A stretch of DNA of 64,000 nt from Methylibium sp035476815 (GTDB lineage Bacteria; Pseudomonadota; Gammaproteobacteria; Burkholderiales; Burkholderiaceae_C): positions 1 to 64,000 of the forward strand of contig DATILD010000076.1 of the NCBI GenBank assembly GCA_035476815.1, written 5' to 3'. Position numbers and translations under genes: made by a program. The notes under the pieces are model-generated. The model had not been told where the DNA came from. It did no database searches and worked only from the letters and a program-made list of their open reading frames with translations. Of this stretch, positions 33,241 through 41,920 are shown one piece after another. Numbering within the stretch: the stretch's first letter is position 1; the number at the start of each line of letters is the position of its first letter.

Positions 33241-33696
33241 ATGAACCTCACGCCGCACGCCCCCGCGCCTGCCGAGAGTCCGATGCCGCTGTTGATCGCC
33301 GCCGACCTGCAGGACCACCTGATGACGGCGACCAACGACCTCGACCGCCTGCAGCGCCTGCTGGCCGACAGCTGCGACACCCTGATGGCGCGCTTCCATG
33401 GCGCGCTGCACCGCATCGGCGTGCTCGAGGGCGACGCCGCGCTGCGCCGGCACGACCCGGTGTTCCGCGACGTGCAGCGCCAGCTCGCCGAGGCGGTGAC
33501 CGCGCTGCAGTTCCAGGACATGGCCTCGCAGCTGATCGCCCACACCCACCAGCGGCTGCGCAACTGCGCCGACCAGCTCGCCCGCGACGCCTTCGGCCCC
33601 GACGCCGACGGCGAGGCCGTCGTCGCGGCGGCGCCGCTGCGGCCCAACCCGGTCACCCAGGACGAGATGGACGCCGGCTCGGTCGAGCTGTTCTGA
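33241..33696 (+). CDS. CheZ-like chemotaxis protein
   Basis: A mostly helical protein of about 151 aa just upstream of cheY. The central helix carries LQFQDMASQLIAHTHQRL, like the QFQD motif of CheZ phosphatases, where the Gln attacks phospho-CheY, and the tail VTQDEMDAGSVELF resembles the CheY-binding C-terminal peptide of CheZ. It is shorter than enterobacterial CheZ. The start is uncertain: an in-frame ATG also occurs at 33220 and neither has a strong ribosome site. A CheY-phosphatase role is inferred. Confidence 0.65.
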   Translation: MNLTPHAPAPAESPMPLLIAADLQDHLMTATNDLDRLQRLLADSCDTLMARFHGALHRIGVLEGDAALRRHDPVFRDVQRQLAEAVTALQFQDMASQLIAHTHQRLRNCADQLARDAFGPDADGEAVVAAAPLRPNPVTQDEMDAGSVELF

Positions 33697-33703
33697 CGCC
33701 GGC

Positions 33704-33730
33704 TCAAGTCGCCCCGCCACCCACCGATAT
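33704..33730 (+). promoter_or_regulatory. Sigma-28 (FliA)-like promoter of the cheY operon
   Basis: TCAAGTCG, 11 bp, then ACCGATAT matches the flagellar sigma-28 pattern TCAAGTTT-N11-GCCGATAA at 5-6 positions in each half with exact spacing. The -10 lies 24 bp before the cheY ATG. Late chemotaxis genes are commonly FliA-dependent. Confidence 0.6.
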
Positions 33731-33754
33731 CCCCCGAGTAATCCGGAGAGCGTG

Positions 33755-34117
33755 ATGCATTCAATCCTTGCCGTGGACGATTCGGCCTCGATGCGCCAGA
33801 TGGTGTCTTTCACCCTGAAGAGTGCGGGCTACCAGGTGACCGAGGCCGTCGACGGCCAGGACGCCTGGGAGAAGGCCGGGACGAAGAACTTCGACCTCGT
33901 GCTGACCGACCAGAACATGCCCCAGCTCGACGGCATCGGCCTGACCAGGAAGCTGCGCGGCCATCCGCAGTTCAAGGCCACGCCGATCCTGATCCTGACC
34001 ACCGAGTCCAGCGACCAGATGAAGCAGGCCGGCCGCGCCGCCGGCGCCACCGGCTGGCTGGTCAAGCCCTTCGATCCGGCCAAGCTGATCGAAGTGATCC
34101 GCAAGGTCATCCGCTGA
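33755..34117 (+). CDS. cheY: Chemotaxis response regulator CheY
   Basis: A 120-aa single-domain receiver that carries the signal to FliM. Acidic pair D8-D9, phospho-acceptor D52 in VLTDQNMP, switch Thr in LILTTES and Lys in WLVKPFD are all present. An ATG is used; a GTG three bases before is less likely. cheA follows after 13 bp. Confidence 0.96.
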   Translation: MHSILAVDDSASMRQMVSFTLKSAGYQVTEAVDGQDAWEKAGTKNFDLVLTDQNMPQLDGIGLTRKLRGHPQFKATPILILTTESSDQMKQAGRAAGATGWLVKPFDPAKLIEVIRKVIR

Positions 34118-34130
34118 CCCGGGGCGACAC

Positions 34131-36266
34131 ATGGCCGACATGAACACCGACAGCGCCAGCGCCGGCGCCGGCATCGACCTGAGCCAGTTCTACCAGGTCT
34201 TCTTCGAGGAAGCGGGCGAGAACCTCGACCGCATGGAGCAGCTGCTGCTGGCCATCGACGTCGACAACGCCGACGACGAGGAACTCAACGCGATCTTCCG
34301 CTGCGCCCACTCGATCAAGGGCGGCGCGGCGACCTTCGGCTTTGCCGACGTGGCCGAGCTGACCCACCAGATGGAGACGCTGCTCGACAAGCTGCGCCGC
34401 CACGAGCTGCAGGCCACCGCGCCGATGGTCGACGTGCTGCTGCAGTCGGGCGACGCGCTGCGCTCGCAGCTCGCCGTCCACCAGGGCAGCGCCACCCAGT
34501 CGATGGACACGGCCGAGCTGCTCGGCAGCATCCGTGCCTTCGTGGCCGGCGACGCTGCCGCGGCGCGGCCGCGGATCGCGGCGCCGGCGGCCGCTCCCGT
34601 CGCGGCGGCGTCCGCGCCGTCGCCGGTCATCGTGCCCGAGGGCGAGCCCGACGTACCGGTCACGCTCGACGGCGACCGCATCCTCGAACTGACGCTCGGT
34701 CCGCTGGAGCGGCCGGAGCTGGCCGACAGCATCGTCGAGCTGTTCAAGGAGATCGACGGCCTCGGCAGCATCGAGCCGATCGACGGCGGCATGGCGCAGG
34801 ACGGCCTGCGGCGCTTCAAGCTCATCACCGGCAGCAGCGACAACGACCTGCTCGACCTGATGGGCTTTCACGTCGCGCGCGAGCAGGCCGTGCTGCGGCC
34901 CTTCGCCGGCGACCGCGTGGCCCCGGGCTACGGCTTCCACCCCGGTGCGCCGGGCTCGCCGGTCACGGAGGAGGACAAGGGTTTCGGCTTCTTCGACGGT
35001 GCGCCGGGCTCGCCGACGGCCGGCGCGTCGGCGCCCGCGACGGCCCCGGCGGCGGTCAAGCCGGCCGCGGCCCGCGCCGACAAGGCGCCCGCGGCCAGCG
35101 TCGAGGCCGCGACGCTGCGCGTCTCGGTCGAGAAGGTCGACCAACTGATCAACCTGATGGGCGAGCTCGTGATCACCCAGGCCATGCTGGCGCAGAACAG
35201 CCGCGGCCTCGACCCGGTGCTCTACCAGAGCCTGGTGGCCGGCCTGACGGCGCTGGACCGCAACACCCGCGACCTGCAGGAAGCGGTGATGTCGATCCGC
35301 ATGATCCCGATGGGCACGGTGTTCAACCGCTTCCCGCGCATGCTGCGCGACCTGGCCGCCAAGCTCGGCAAGAAGGTCGACTTCGTGACGCAGGGCGAGG
35401 CCACCGAGCTCGACAAGGGCCTGGTCGAGAAGATCACCGACCCCCTGACCCACCTGGTGCGCAATTCCTGCGACCATGGCATCGAGAGCCCCGAGGAACG
35501 CCGCGCCAAGGGCAAGCCCGAGACCGGCACGATCACGCTGGCCGCCAGCCACCAGGGCGGCAGCATCGTCATCGAGGTCCGCGACGACGGCAAGGGCCTG
35601 TCGCGCGAGAAGCTGCTGAAGAAGGCCCGCGAGCGCGGCCTCGACGCGCCCGACACGATGACCGACGGCGAGGTCTGGAGCCTGATCTTCGCGCCCGGCT
35701 TCTCGACCGCCGAGGTCGTGACCGACGTGTCCGGCCGCGGCGTCGGCATGGACGTGGTCAAGAAGAACATCACCGCGCTCGGCGGCACCGTCGACATCGA
35801 CTCCGCCGAGGGCTACGGCATGCGCGTCGCGGTGCGCCTGCCGCTGACGCTGGCCATCATGGACGGCATGAGCGTGGGCGTCGGCGACGAGGTCTACATC
35901 CTGCCGCTGTCCAGCGTGGTCGAGAGCTTCCAGGTCGGCCCGGAGTCGATCAAGACCATCGGCGGCAACGGCCGCGTGGTCGAGGTGCGCGACGAGTACA
36001 TGCCGGTGCTCGACCTCGAGCGCGTGTTCCGCGTGCCGCGCAGCGACGACCGGGCGGGCGGCGGCATCATGGTCGTGGCCGAGGCCGAGGGCTCGCGCGT
36101 CGCGGTGCTGGTCGACGAACTGCTCGGCCAGCAGCAGGTGGTGGTCAAGAACCTCGAGGCCAACTACCGCAAGGTCGACGACATCTCCGGCGCCACCATC
36201 ATGGGCGACGGCCGCGTCGCGCTGATCCTCGACGTCGGCTCGCTGGTGCGGCGCTCGCGTCACTGA
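34131..36266 (+). CDS. cheA: Chemotaxis histidine kinase CheA
   Basis: A 711-aa kinase with an N-terminal Hpt domain (phospho-His H60 in RCAHSIKGGAATFG), a P2-like segment, a linker containing two GAPGSP repeats, a dimerisation domain (RVSVEKVDQLINLMGELVI), an ATP domain (NSCDHGIE, DDGKGLS, GRGVGMDVV) and a C-terminal CheW-like domain ending in LILDVGSLV. Its partners here are cheY before it and the chemoreceptor and cheW after it. No cheR, cheB or cheD lies in the window. Confidence 0.97.
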   Translation: MADMNTDSASAGAGIDLSQFYQVFFEEAGENLDRMEQLLLAIDVDNADDEELNAIFRCAHSIKGGAATFGFADVAELTHQMETLLDKLRRHELQATAPMVDVLLQSGDALRSQLAVHQGSATQSMDTAELLGSIRAFVAGDAAAARPRIAAPAAAPVAAASAPSPVIVPEGEPDVPVTLDGDRILELTLGPLERPELADSIVELFKEIDGLGSIEPIDGGMAQDGLRRFKLITGSSDNDLLDLMGFHVAREQAVLRPFAGDRVAPGYGFHPGAPGSPVTEEDKGFGFFDGAPGSPTAGASAPATAPAAVKPAAARADKAPAASVEAATLRVSVEKVDQLINLMGELVITQAMLAQNSRGLDPVLYQSLVAGLTALDRNTRDLQEAVMSIRMIPMGTVFNRFPRMLRDLAAKLGKKVDFVTQGEATELDKGLVEKITDPLTHLVRNSCDHGIESPEERRAKGKPETGTITLAASHQGGSIVIEVRDDGKGLSREKLLKKARERGLDAPDTMTDGEVWSLIFAPGFSTAEVVTDVSGRGVGMDVVKKNITALGGTVDIDSAEGYGMRVAVRLPLTLAIMDGMSVGVGDEVYILPLSSVVESFQVGPESIKTIGGNGRVVEVRDEYMPVLDLERVFRVPRSDDRAGGGIMVVAEAEGSRVAVLVDELLGQQQVVVKNLEANYRKVDDISGATIMGDGRVALILDVGSLVRRSRH

Positions 36267-36403
36267 GGTCGCGCGATGCCTTTCCTGTCTCCCCAGTTGC
36301 CGCTGCCCTTCGCTCGGGGCGCGGCCCGGTCGCAGCCGGTCCGCAGCCCGACCGCGGGACCTCCCGCTCCCCCCCAGCCCGCGACGCCCGTGAAAGTCCA
36401 AGC

Positions 36404-38158
36404 ATGAAACTCGACCACATGAAGCTGGGCACCCGCCTGGCGGCCGGCTTCGGCGCCGTGCTGCTGTTGATGCTCGGCATCGTCGGCATCGCCTACGAAC
36501 GGCTGGACCATCTGCGCGGCAGCTTCGACGAGGCGCTCGAGATGGAGCGCCGCGCCTCGATGGCCGACGAGTGGCGCGGCCTGACCAACCTGAACGCGAA
36601 CCGCGCGATCGCGCTCGCCAAGACCGGCGGCCACCCCGAGCTGCAGGCCTACTACGGCGACAAGATGAAGGAGACCTCGACGCGCATCAGCGAGATCCAG
36701 AAGGATCTCGGCGCGCATGTGTCGTCCGAGCGCGGCCAGACGCTGATCGCCGAGGTCGGCAAGCGGCGCGAGGTCTACCTCGCGAGCCGCCAGAGCGCGC
36801 TGGCGCTGATCCAGACCGGCGACAAGACGCGGCTGCACATGGCGATCGACACCGAGATGCTGCCCGCGGCGGAGGCCTATGTCGCGGCGATCGAAGCGTT
36901 CCAGAAGCTCGAGCACGAGCTGGTCCAGGAGCGCACCGCGGTGGTCGAGACCGAGGTCCGCAACGCCGGGATGCAGCTCGCCGCGTTGGCCGCGCTCGCG
37001 CTCGGCATCGGCATGCTGGCGGCCTGGCTGATCACCCGCTCGATCACGCGGCCGCTGCAGCGCGCCGCGGCCGCCGCCCGCACCATGGCCGGCGGCGACC
37101 TGACGCAGGCCGTCCAGGCCGAGGGCAAGGACGAGGTCGCCGACCTGCTGCGCGGCCTCGCCGACATGCAGCAGTCGCTGCAGCGCCTGATCGGCGAGGT
37201 GCGCAGCACCACCGACAGCATCACCACCGCGTCGAGCGAGATCGCCACCGGCAACCAGGACCTGAGCGCCCGCACCGAGCAGACCGCCAGCAACCTGCAG
37301 CAGACCGCCAGCTCGATGGTGCAGCTCACCGGCACCGTCAAGCAGACCGCCGATTCGGCGCGCACCGCCAACCAGCTCGCCAGCTCGGCCCAGGTCTCGG
37401 CCGCCAAGGGCGGCGAGGTGGTCTCGCAGGTGGTCTCGACGATGGAGGACATCAACGCGAGCAGCAAGAAGATCGCCGACATCATCGGCGTGATCGACGG
37501 CATCGCCTTCCAGACCAACATCCTGGCGCTGAACGCGGCGGTCGAGGCGGCCCGGGCCGGCGAGCAGGGCCGCGGCTTCGCGGTCGTGGCCTCCGAGGTG
37601 CGCAACCTGGCGCAGCGCAGCGCCGGCGCCGCCAAGGAGATCAAGGAACTGATCGGCGCCAGCGTCGACAAGGTCGAGTCCGGCACCCGGCTGGTGGCCG
37701 ACGCGGGCCAGACCATGGGCGAGATCGTCGCCAACGTGCAGCGCGTCAGCGACATCATCGGCGAGATCACCGCGGCCGCGGCCGAGCAGAGCGAGGGCAT
37801 CGGCCAGGTCAATGGCGCGGTCACCAACCTCGACCAGATGACGCAGCAGAACGCCGCGCTGGTGGAGCAGAGCGCGGCCGCCGCCGCGAGCCTGAAGGAC
37901 CAGGCCATGCGCCTGGGCCAGGCGGTCGGCGCCTTCCGCGTCAGCGCCGCCCACCATGTCGCGGCCCGGCCCGTCGCCCGGGCGCCGGCGCCCAGGCCCG
38001 CCGCCAAGCCGGCGCCGGTGAAGCCCGCCAAGGCGGCGGCCAAGCCCGCGCCGGCCGCACCGAGGCGGGCCGCCGCGGCGGCCCCGGCCGCGGCGCCCGC
38101 GACCCTGCCCAAGCCCGCCGCGGCCGATGATGCCGGCGGCGAGTGGGAAACCTTCTGA
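36404..38158 (+). CDS. Methyl-accepting chemotaxis protein, four-helix-bundle type
   Basis: A 584-aa chemoreceptor. Membrane helices lie at about 11-33 and 188-212, enclosing a periplasmic four-helix-bundle sensor; a HAMP domain follows (RSITRPLQRAAAAARTMAGG). The signalling tip GIAFQTNILALNAAVEAARA is canonical. After the signalling domain comes an Ala/Pro/Lys-rich flexible arm ending in EWETF, the tether pentapeptide for CheR/CheB, so this is a major receptor that can be adapted. It lies between cheA and cheW. Confidence 0.96.
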   Translation: MKLDHMKLGTRLAAGFGAVLLLMLGIVGIAYERLDHLRGSFDEALEMERRASMADEWRGLTNLNANRAIALAKTGGHPELQAYYGDKMKETSTRISEIQKDLGAHVSSERGQTLIAEVGKRREVYLASRQSALALIQTGDKTRLHMAIDTEMLPAAEAYVAAIEAFQKLEHELVQERTAVVETEVRNAGMQLAALAALALGIGMLAAWLITRSITRPLQRAAAAARTMAGGDLTQAVQAEGKDEVADLLRGLADMQQSLQRLIGEVRSTTDSITTASSEIATGNQDLSARTEQTASNLQQTASSMVQLTGTVKQTADSARTANQLASSAQVSAAKGGEVVSQVVSTMEDINASSKKIADIIGVIDGIAFQTNILALNAAVEAARAGEQGRGFAVVASEVRNLAQRSAGAAKEIKELIGASVDKVESGTRLVADAGQTMGEIVANVQRVSDIIGEITAAAAEQSEGIGQVNGAVTNLDQMTQQNAALVEQSAAAAASLKDQAMRLGQAVGAFRVSAAHHVAARPVARAPAPRPAAKPAPVKPAKAAAKPAPAAPRRAAAAAPAAAPATLPKPAAADDAGGEWETF

Positions 38159-38184
38159 CACCGTGTTGACGCCGCCGCGCGGCC

Positions 38185-38211
38185 TACAGATCCGTCGCGC
38201 GCTGCCGATAT
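38185..38211 (+). promoter_or_regulatory. Sigma-28 (FliA)-like promoter of cheW
   Basis: TACAGATC, 11 bp, then GCCGATAT: the -10 matches the FliA consensus at 7 of 8 positions and the -35 at about half. It ends 43 bp before the cheW start. Same architecture as the sites upstream of cheY and flgM. Confidence 0.55.
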
Positions 38212-38254
38212 CCCGAACAACGATTCCGGCCGACTCGCCCCGAAAGGACCCCCG

Positions 38255-38767
38255 ATGGACATGATTCACGACGCCACCCAAGTGGCGCGCCACGAAGCGC
38301 AACGCCAGGCCGCCGCGGCCCCGGGGCGCGAGTACCTGAGCTTCCGGCTCGGCGCCGAGGAGTACGGCATCGACATCCTGAAGGTGCAGGAGATCCGCTC
38401 CTACGAGCCCCCGACCCGCATCGCCAACGCGCCCTCGTTCCTGAAGGGCGTGATCAACCTGCGCGGCGTGATCGTGCCGATCGTCGACCTGCGCGTGAAG
38501 TTCGGCTGCGACGCCGAGATCAACGCGGTCACCGCGGTGATCGTGCTCGGCGTCAAGGGCCGCGTGGTCGGCGCGGTGGTCGACTCGGTCAGCGACGTGC
38601 TCGAGCTGCCGGCCGAGACCATCAAGGCGGCGCCGGCGATGGGTGCGGTGGTCGATACCAGCTACCTGATCGGCATCGCCAGCGTTGCCGAGCGCATGCT
38701 GATCCTGCTCGACATCGAGTCGCTGATGAGCAGCGCCGACCTGGGGCTGATCGACAGCGCGATGTGA
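38255..38767 (+). CDS. cheW: Chemotaxis coupling protein CheW
   Basis: A 170-aa coupling protein joining CheA to receptors. The SH3-like core is plain: YLSFRLGAEEYGIDILKVQEI, the APSFLKGVINLRG motif and VPIVDLR, then the second subdomain VVGAVVDSVSDVLEL. The ATG is behind GAAAGGACCCCCG. Confidence 0.96.
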   Translation: MDMIHDATQVARHEAQRQAAAAPGREYLSFRLGAEEYGIDILKVQEIRSYEPPTRIANAPSFLKGVINLRGVIVPIVDLRVKFGCDAEINAVTAVIVLGVKGRVVGAVVDSVSDVLELPAETIKAAPAMGAVVDTSYLIGIASVAERMLILLDIESLMSSADLGLIDSAM

Positions 38768-38789
38768 ACCGCTCGCCGCGACGATGACG

Positions 38790-38809
38790 ACGGCGCCTGC
38801 GGGCGCCGT
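38790..38809 (+). terminator. Terminator-like hairpin after cheW
   Basis: ACGGCGCC and GGCGCCGT form a perfect 8-bp stem with a TGCG loop, followed by TTGCCGTT, 22 bp after the cheW stop. It marks the end of the chemotaxis block. Confidence 0.55.
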
Positions 38810-38851
38810 TGCCGTTGGCGGCCGATGCCGGCCGCTACACTCCGCTCGCCC

Positions 38852-39232
38852 ATGAAGCTCCGAAGCCGCCGTTCGCTGCCGCTGCGCGCCCTGCTCGCGC
38901 TGTGGCTGCTGCTCGGCCTGCTGGTCGCGCCGGTGCAGGCCGCGCGCCATGCCGGCGCGATGGCCTCGGGGCAGCTCGTGTGCTCCGCCGCCGGCGCCTA
39001 TGCCGTCGGCGCCGACGGCGAGTTGCTGCCGGCCGACGGGGTCGGCGCGCATGACTGCTGCCAGGCGGCCGCGAGCGCGCTGCCGGGGCCGGTCGCGGCG
39101 GTCGCGGCGATCCGGATCGCGGCCGCCGAGCCTGCCGCCGTGCCGCTCGCAAGGCCGGTCGCGGCACCCGCCGCGCTGCCGCCGGCCCGCGGTCCGCCCG
39201 CGCGCCGCAACGCCCCGACCGCTCCACGCTGA
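38852..39232 (+). CDS. DUF2946-like secreted protein
   Basis: A 126-aa protein with an Arg-rich N-terminus, a hydrophobic signal segment (LLALWLLLGLLVAPVQAAR) and a short domain with LVCSAAG and HDCCQAAA, then an Ala/Pro-rich tail. Cys pattern and position directly upstream of a TonB-dependent receptor are typical of DUF2946 proteins, which often sit in copper-related loci. Divergent, so the family call is moderate. Confidence 0.65.
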   Translation: MKLRSRRSLPLRALLALWLLLGLLVAPVQAARHAGAMASGQLVCSAAGAYAVGADGELLPADGVGAHDCCQAAASALPGPVAAVAAIRIAAAEPAAVPLARPVAAPAALPPARGPPARRNAPTAPR

Positions 39233-39286
39233 CGCCGCTCCGAGCCGGGGCGCGCGTCGCGCCCCTGTCCCGTTGCGGAGTCTTCC

Positions 39287-41341
39287 ATGCAAATCCTTCC
39301 CAGGCCGCTCGCCGCGGCCGCCGCGCTGGCTTGTGCCGGCGCGTTCGCGCAGTCGTCCCCCGATGCCGCGCTGACCCTCGAACCCGTGGTCGTCAGCGGC
39401 GCGCGCAATCCCGACCAGTCCACGCTGACCCAGCCCGACCTGCCGACCGCGCGGCGTCGGATCGAGCTCACGCCCGGTGGCGCCGGCCTCGTCGATGCCG
39501 CCGACTACGCCGAGCGCCGCGTCGCGACGCTGGCCGACGCGCTCGGCCTCGCCACCGGCGTGTTCGTGCAGCCGCGCTTCGGCGCCGAGGAGGCGCGCCT
39601 CGCGATCCGCGGCTCGGGCCTGCAGCGGACCTTCCACGGCCGCGGCCTGAAGCTGATGCAGGACGGCGTGCCGCTGAACCTGGCCGACGGCAGCTACGAC
39701 TTCCAGGCGGTCGAGGCGCTGTCGGCGCGCTATGTCGAGGTGTGGCGCGGCGCGAACGCACTGCAGTACGGCGCCAGCCAGCTCGGCGGCGCGGTCAACT
39801 TCGTCTCGCCCAACGGCTACAACGCCGACGCGCTGCGACTGCGCGCCGAGGCCGGCAGCAACGGCTACCGCCGCGCGCATGCCAGCACGGCGCTGGTGAA
39901 CGGCGGCTTCGACGCCTACCTCGCGTTCAGCCATTTCGGCCAGGACGGCTTTCGCCAGCACGCCCGGCAGGGCAGCCAGCGCGCCTTCGCCAACCTCGGC
40001 TGGCAGCTCGCGCCCGACCTCGAGACGCGCTTCTACCTCGGCGCGGTGCGCAGCCGCTCGGAGCTGCCGGGCTCGCTGACGCGCGAGCAGCTCGACGCCG
40101 ATGCCCGCCAGGCCAACCCCGGCAACGTCGCGCTCGACCAGCGGCGCGACATCGACTGGCTGCGGGTGTCGAACAAGACCGTGTGGCGGCTGGCGCCGCA
40201 GCAGCAGCTCGAGGCCTTCGCCTACGTGGCGGCCAAGGAGCTCGACCACCCGATCTTCCAGGTGCTGCGCCAGGACAGCCGCGACGCCGGCGCCGAGCTG
40301 CGCTGGGTCAGCGAGGAGCCGCTGGCCGGACGGCGCAACCGCTTCGTCGCCGGGCTGTCGGGCGCCCGCGGCGTGACCGACGACGACCGCTACCTCAACC
40401 TCGCCGGCGAACCGGGCGACCGCACCGACGCGAACCGCCAGACCGCCACCTCGGCCGAGCTCTACGGCGAGTGGCAGCACGAGTGGCGACCCGGCTGGTG
40501 GGCGGTGCTCGGCGCCCAGGCGACGCGCGCGACGCGGCGCTTCGAGGACCGCTACGTCGTCGCCGGCAACGACCAGAGCTTCGACCAGAGCTTCCGCCGC
40601 GTCAGCCCCAAGCTCGGGCTGCGGCACGAGGTCTCGCCGCAATGGCAATGGTTCGCCAACCTGTCCGGCAGCTTCGAGCCGCCCAGCTTCGGCGAACTGG
40701 CCGGCGGCTCGACGCCGCTGCTCAACGAGGCGCAGCGCGGCACGACGCTGGAGGTCGGCACGCGCGGCCGCATCGACGGCCTGGAGTGGGACGCGGCGCT
40801 GTATGCGACGCGGCTGCGCAACGAGCTGCTCGCGCTCGCCGGCACCGCCGGCAACGGCAGCACGATCAACGCGGACAGCACCTGGCATCGCGGCCTCGAG
40901 CTCGGCCTGGCCGGCGGCTCGGCGCGCGCGGCCGGGCTTGCGTGGCGGGTCGCGGCACTCGTCAACGATTTCCGCTTCGACGGCGACGCGAGCTATGGCG
41001 ACGGCCGGCTCGCCGGCCTGCCGCGTGCCGCGCTGCGCGCCGAGGCGGGCTGGCGCTTCGGCGAGGCGTTGCGCCTGGTGCTGAACACCGAGGCCGCGAG
41101 CCGCAGCGGGGTCGACTACGCCGGCACGCTGTACGCGCCCGGCTACGCGATCTGGGGGCTGCGGCTCGAGGGACGGGTCGCGACGGCGGGCTGGTTCGTC
41201 GAAGGCCGCAACCTCGGCGACCGCGCCTATGCGGCGACCACCGGCGTGATCCGCGACGCGCGGGCCGCGGGGGCCTCGCTGGCGCAGTTCCTGCCCGGCG
41301 ATGGCCGGGCGGTCTACGCCGGCATCGACTGGAAGCTGTGA
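39287..41341 (+). CDS. TonB-dependent outer-membrane receptor (possible copper or siderophore uptake)
   Basis: A 684-aa receptor. After the signal peptide (ending AFAQ) a TonB-box-like EPVVVSGAR is seen, then the plug domain (TGVFVQPRFG, AIRGSGLQ, LGGAVNFVSP) and a 22-strand barrel ending with an aromatic-containing YAGIDWKL. The neighbours DUF2946 and YcnI suggest copper; the sequence resembles the FecA/OprC-like group only in general. Substrate assignment is inference. Confidence 0.88.
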   Translation: MQILPRPLAAAAALACAGAFAQSSPDAALTLEPVVVSGARNPDQSTLTQPDLPTARRRIELTPGGAGLVDAADYAERRVATLADALGLATGVFVQPRFGAEEARLAIRGSGLQRTFHGRGLKLMQDGVPLNLADGSYDFQAVEALSARYVEVWRGANALQYGASQLGGAVNFVSPNGYNADALRLRAEAGSNGYRRAHASTALVNGGFDAYLAFSHFGQDGFRQHARQGSQRAFANLGWQLAPDLETRFYLGAVRSRSELPGSLTREQLDADARQANPGNVALDQRRDIDWLRVSNKTVWRLAPQQQLEAFAYVAAKELDHPIFQVLRQDSRDAGAELRWVSEEPLAGRRNRFVAGLSGARGVTDDDRYLNLAGEPGDRTDANRQTATSAELYGEWQHEWRPGWWAVLGAQATRATRRFEDRYVVAGNDQSFDQSFRRVSPKLGLRHEVSPQWQWFANLSGSFEPPSFGELAGGSTPLLNEAQRGTTLEVGTRGRIDGLEWDAALYATRLRNELLALAGTAGNGSTINADSTWHRGLELGLAGGSARAAGLAWRVAALVNDFRFDGDASYGDGRLAGLPRAALRAEAGWRFGEALRLVLNTEAASRSGVDYAGTLYAPGYAIWGLRLEGRVATAGWFVEGRNLGDRAYAATTGVIRDARAAGASLAQFLPGDGRAVYAGIDWKL

Positions 41342-41352
41342 AGGAGCGAACG

Positions 41353-41868
41353 ATGATGAAGATTCCGATGTGCGGCGCGGCCGTGCTGGCGGCGCTGGCG
41401 CTGCCGGCCCAGGCCCATGTGAGCGTCACGCCGGTCAGCGCGCCGGCCGGCGGCCATGTGCGGCTGGCCTTCGGCGTGACCCATGGCTGCCAGGGCAGCG
41501 CCACGACCGAGGTGATCCTGCGGCTGCCCCACGAGCGCGTGCTCAACGCGCGGCCGATGCCCAAGCCGGGCTGGACGCTCGAGATCGAGCGCCGGGTGCT
41601 CGCCGCGCCCTACGAACTGCACGGCCGCCGCGTCGCCGACAGCGTCGCCGAGATCCGCTGGCGCGGCGGGCCGCTGCCGAACGCCCACTACGACGAGTTC
41701 GTGATCGCGGCCAAGCTCGCCGACGGCGCGGCCGGACCGGTCGCGTTCGAGCTGCTGCAGCAGTGCGAGCGCGGGCGCAACGAGTGGGTCGGCGCGCCGG
41801 GCAGCGAGTCGCCGGCGCCGGTGTTGAACGTGGAGCCCGCGGCAGCTTCGGGACACCACGGGCACTGA
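41353..41868 (+). CDS. ycnI: YcnI/DUF1775 periplasmic copper-binding protein
   Basis: A 171-aa protein whose signal peptide ends at AQA, exposing His as the first mature residue (HVSVTPVSAPAGG). YcnI proteins bind copper through this His, a Glu and a Trp. The VTHGCQGSATTEV and W-x-L pattern (GWTLEIE) is conserved, with Cys in LQQCERG. The tail is His-rich (SGHHGH) and no C-terminal membrane anchor is present. It lies 11 bp after the TonB receptor, so it is one operon; copper acquisition is the likely job. Confidence 0.85.
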   Translation: MMKIPMCGAAVLAALALPAQAHVSVTPVSAPAGGHVRLAFGVTHGCQGSATTEVILRLPHERVLNARPMPKPGWTLEIERRVLAAPYELHGRRVADSVAEIRWRGGPLPNAHYDEFVIAAKLADGAAGPVAFELLQQCERGRNEWVGAPGSESPAPVLNVEPAAASGHHGH

Positions 41869-41920
41869 GGCGTCGCGGCGGTCACGCGGGCCTCGCCGAC
41901 CGGCGGGCAGAATTGGCTCG

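Noticed and set aside
36260..40888. A very long open frame (over 1500 codons) on the minus strand, and similar antisense frames at 970-3099, 34107-36401, 58061-60991 and 60532-63468
   Set aside because: They are opposite well-conserved genes (cheA, mcp, cheW, fliM, kinases), have Arg/His/Asp-rich composition and no family motifs. Stop codons are rare in shadow frames of such GC-rich DNA.
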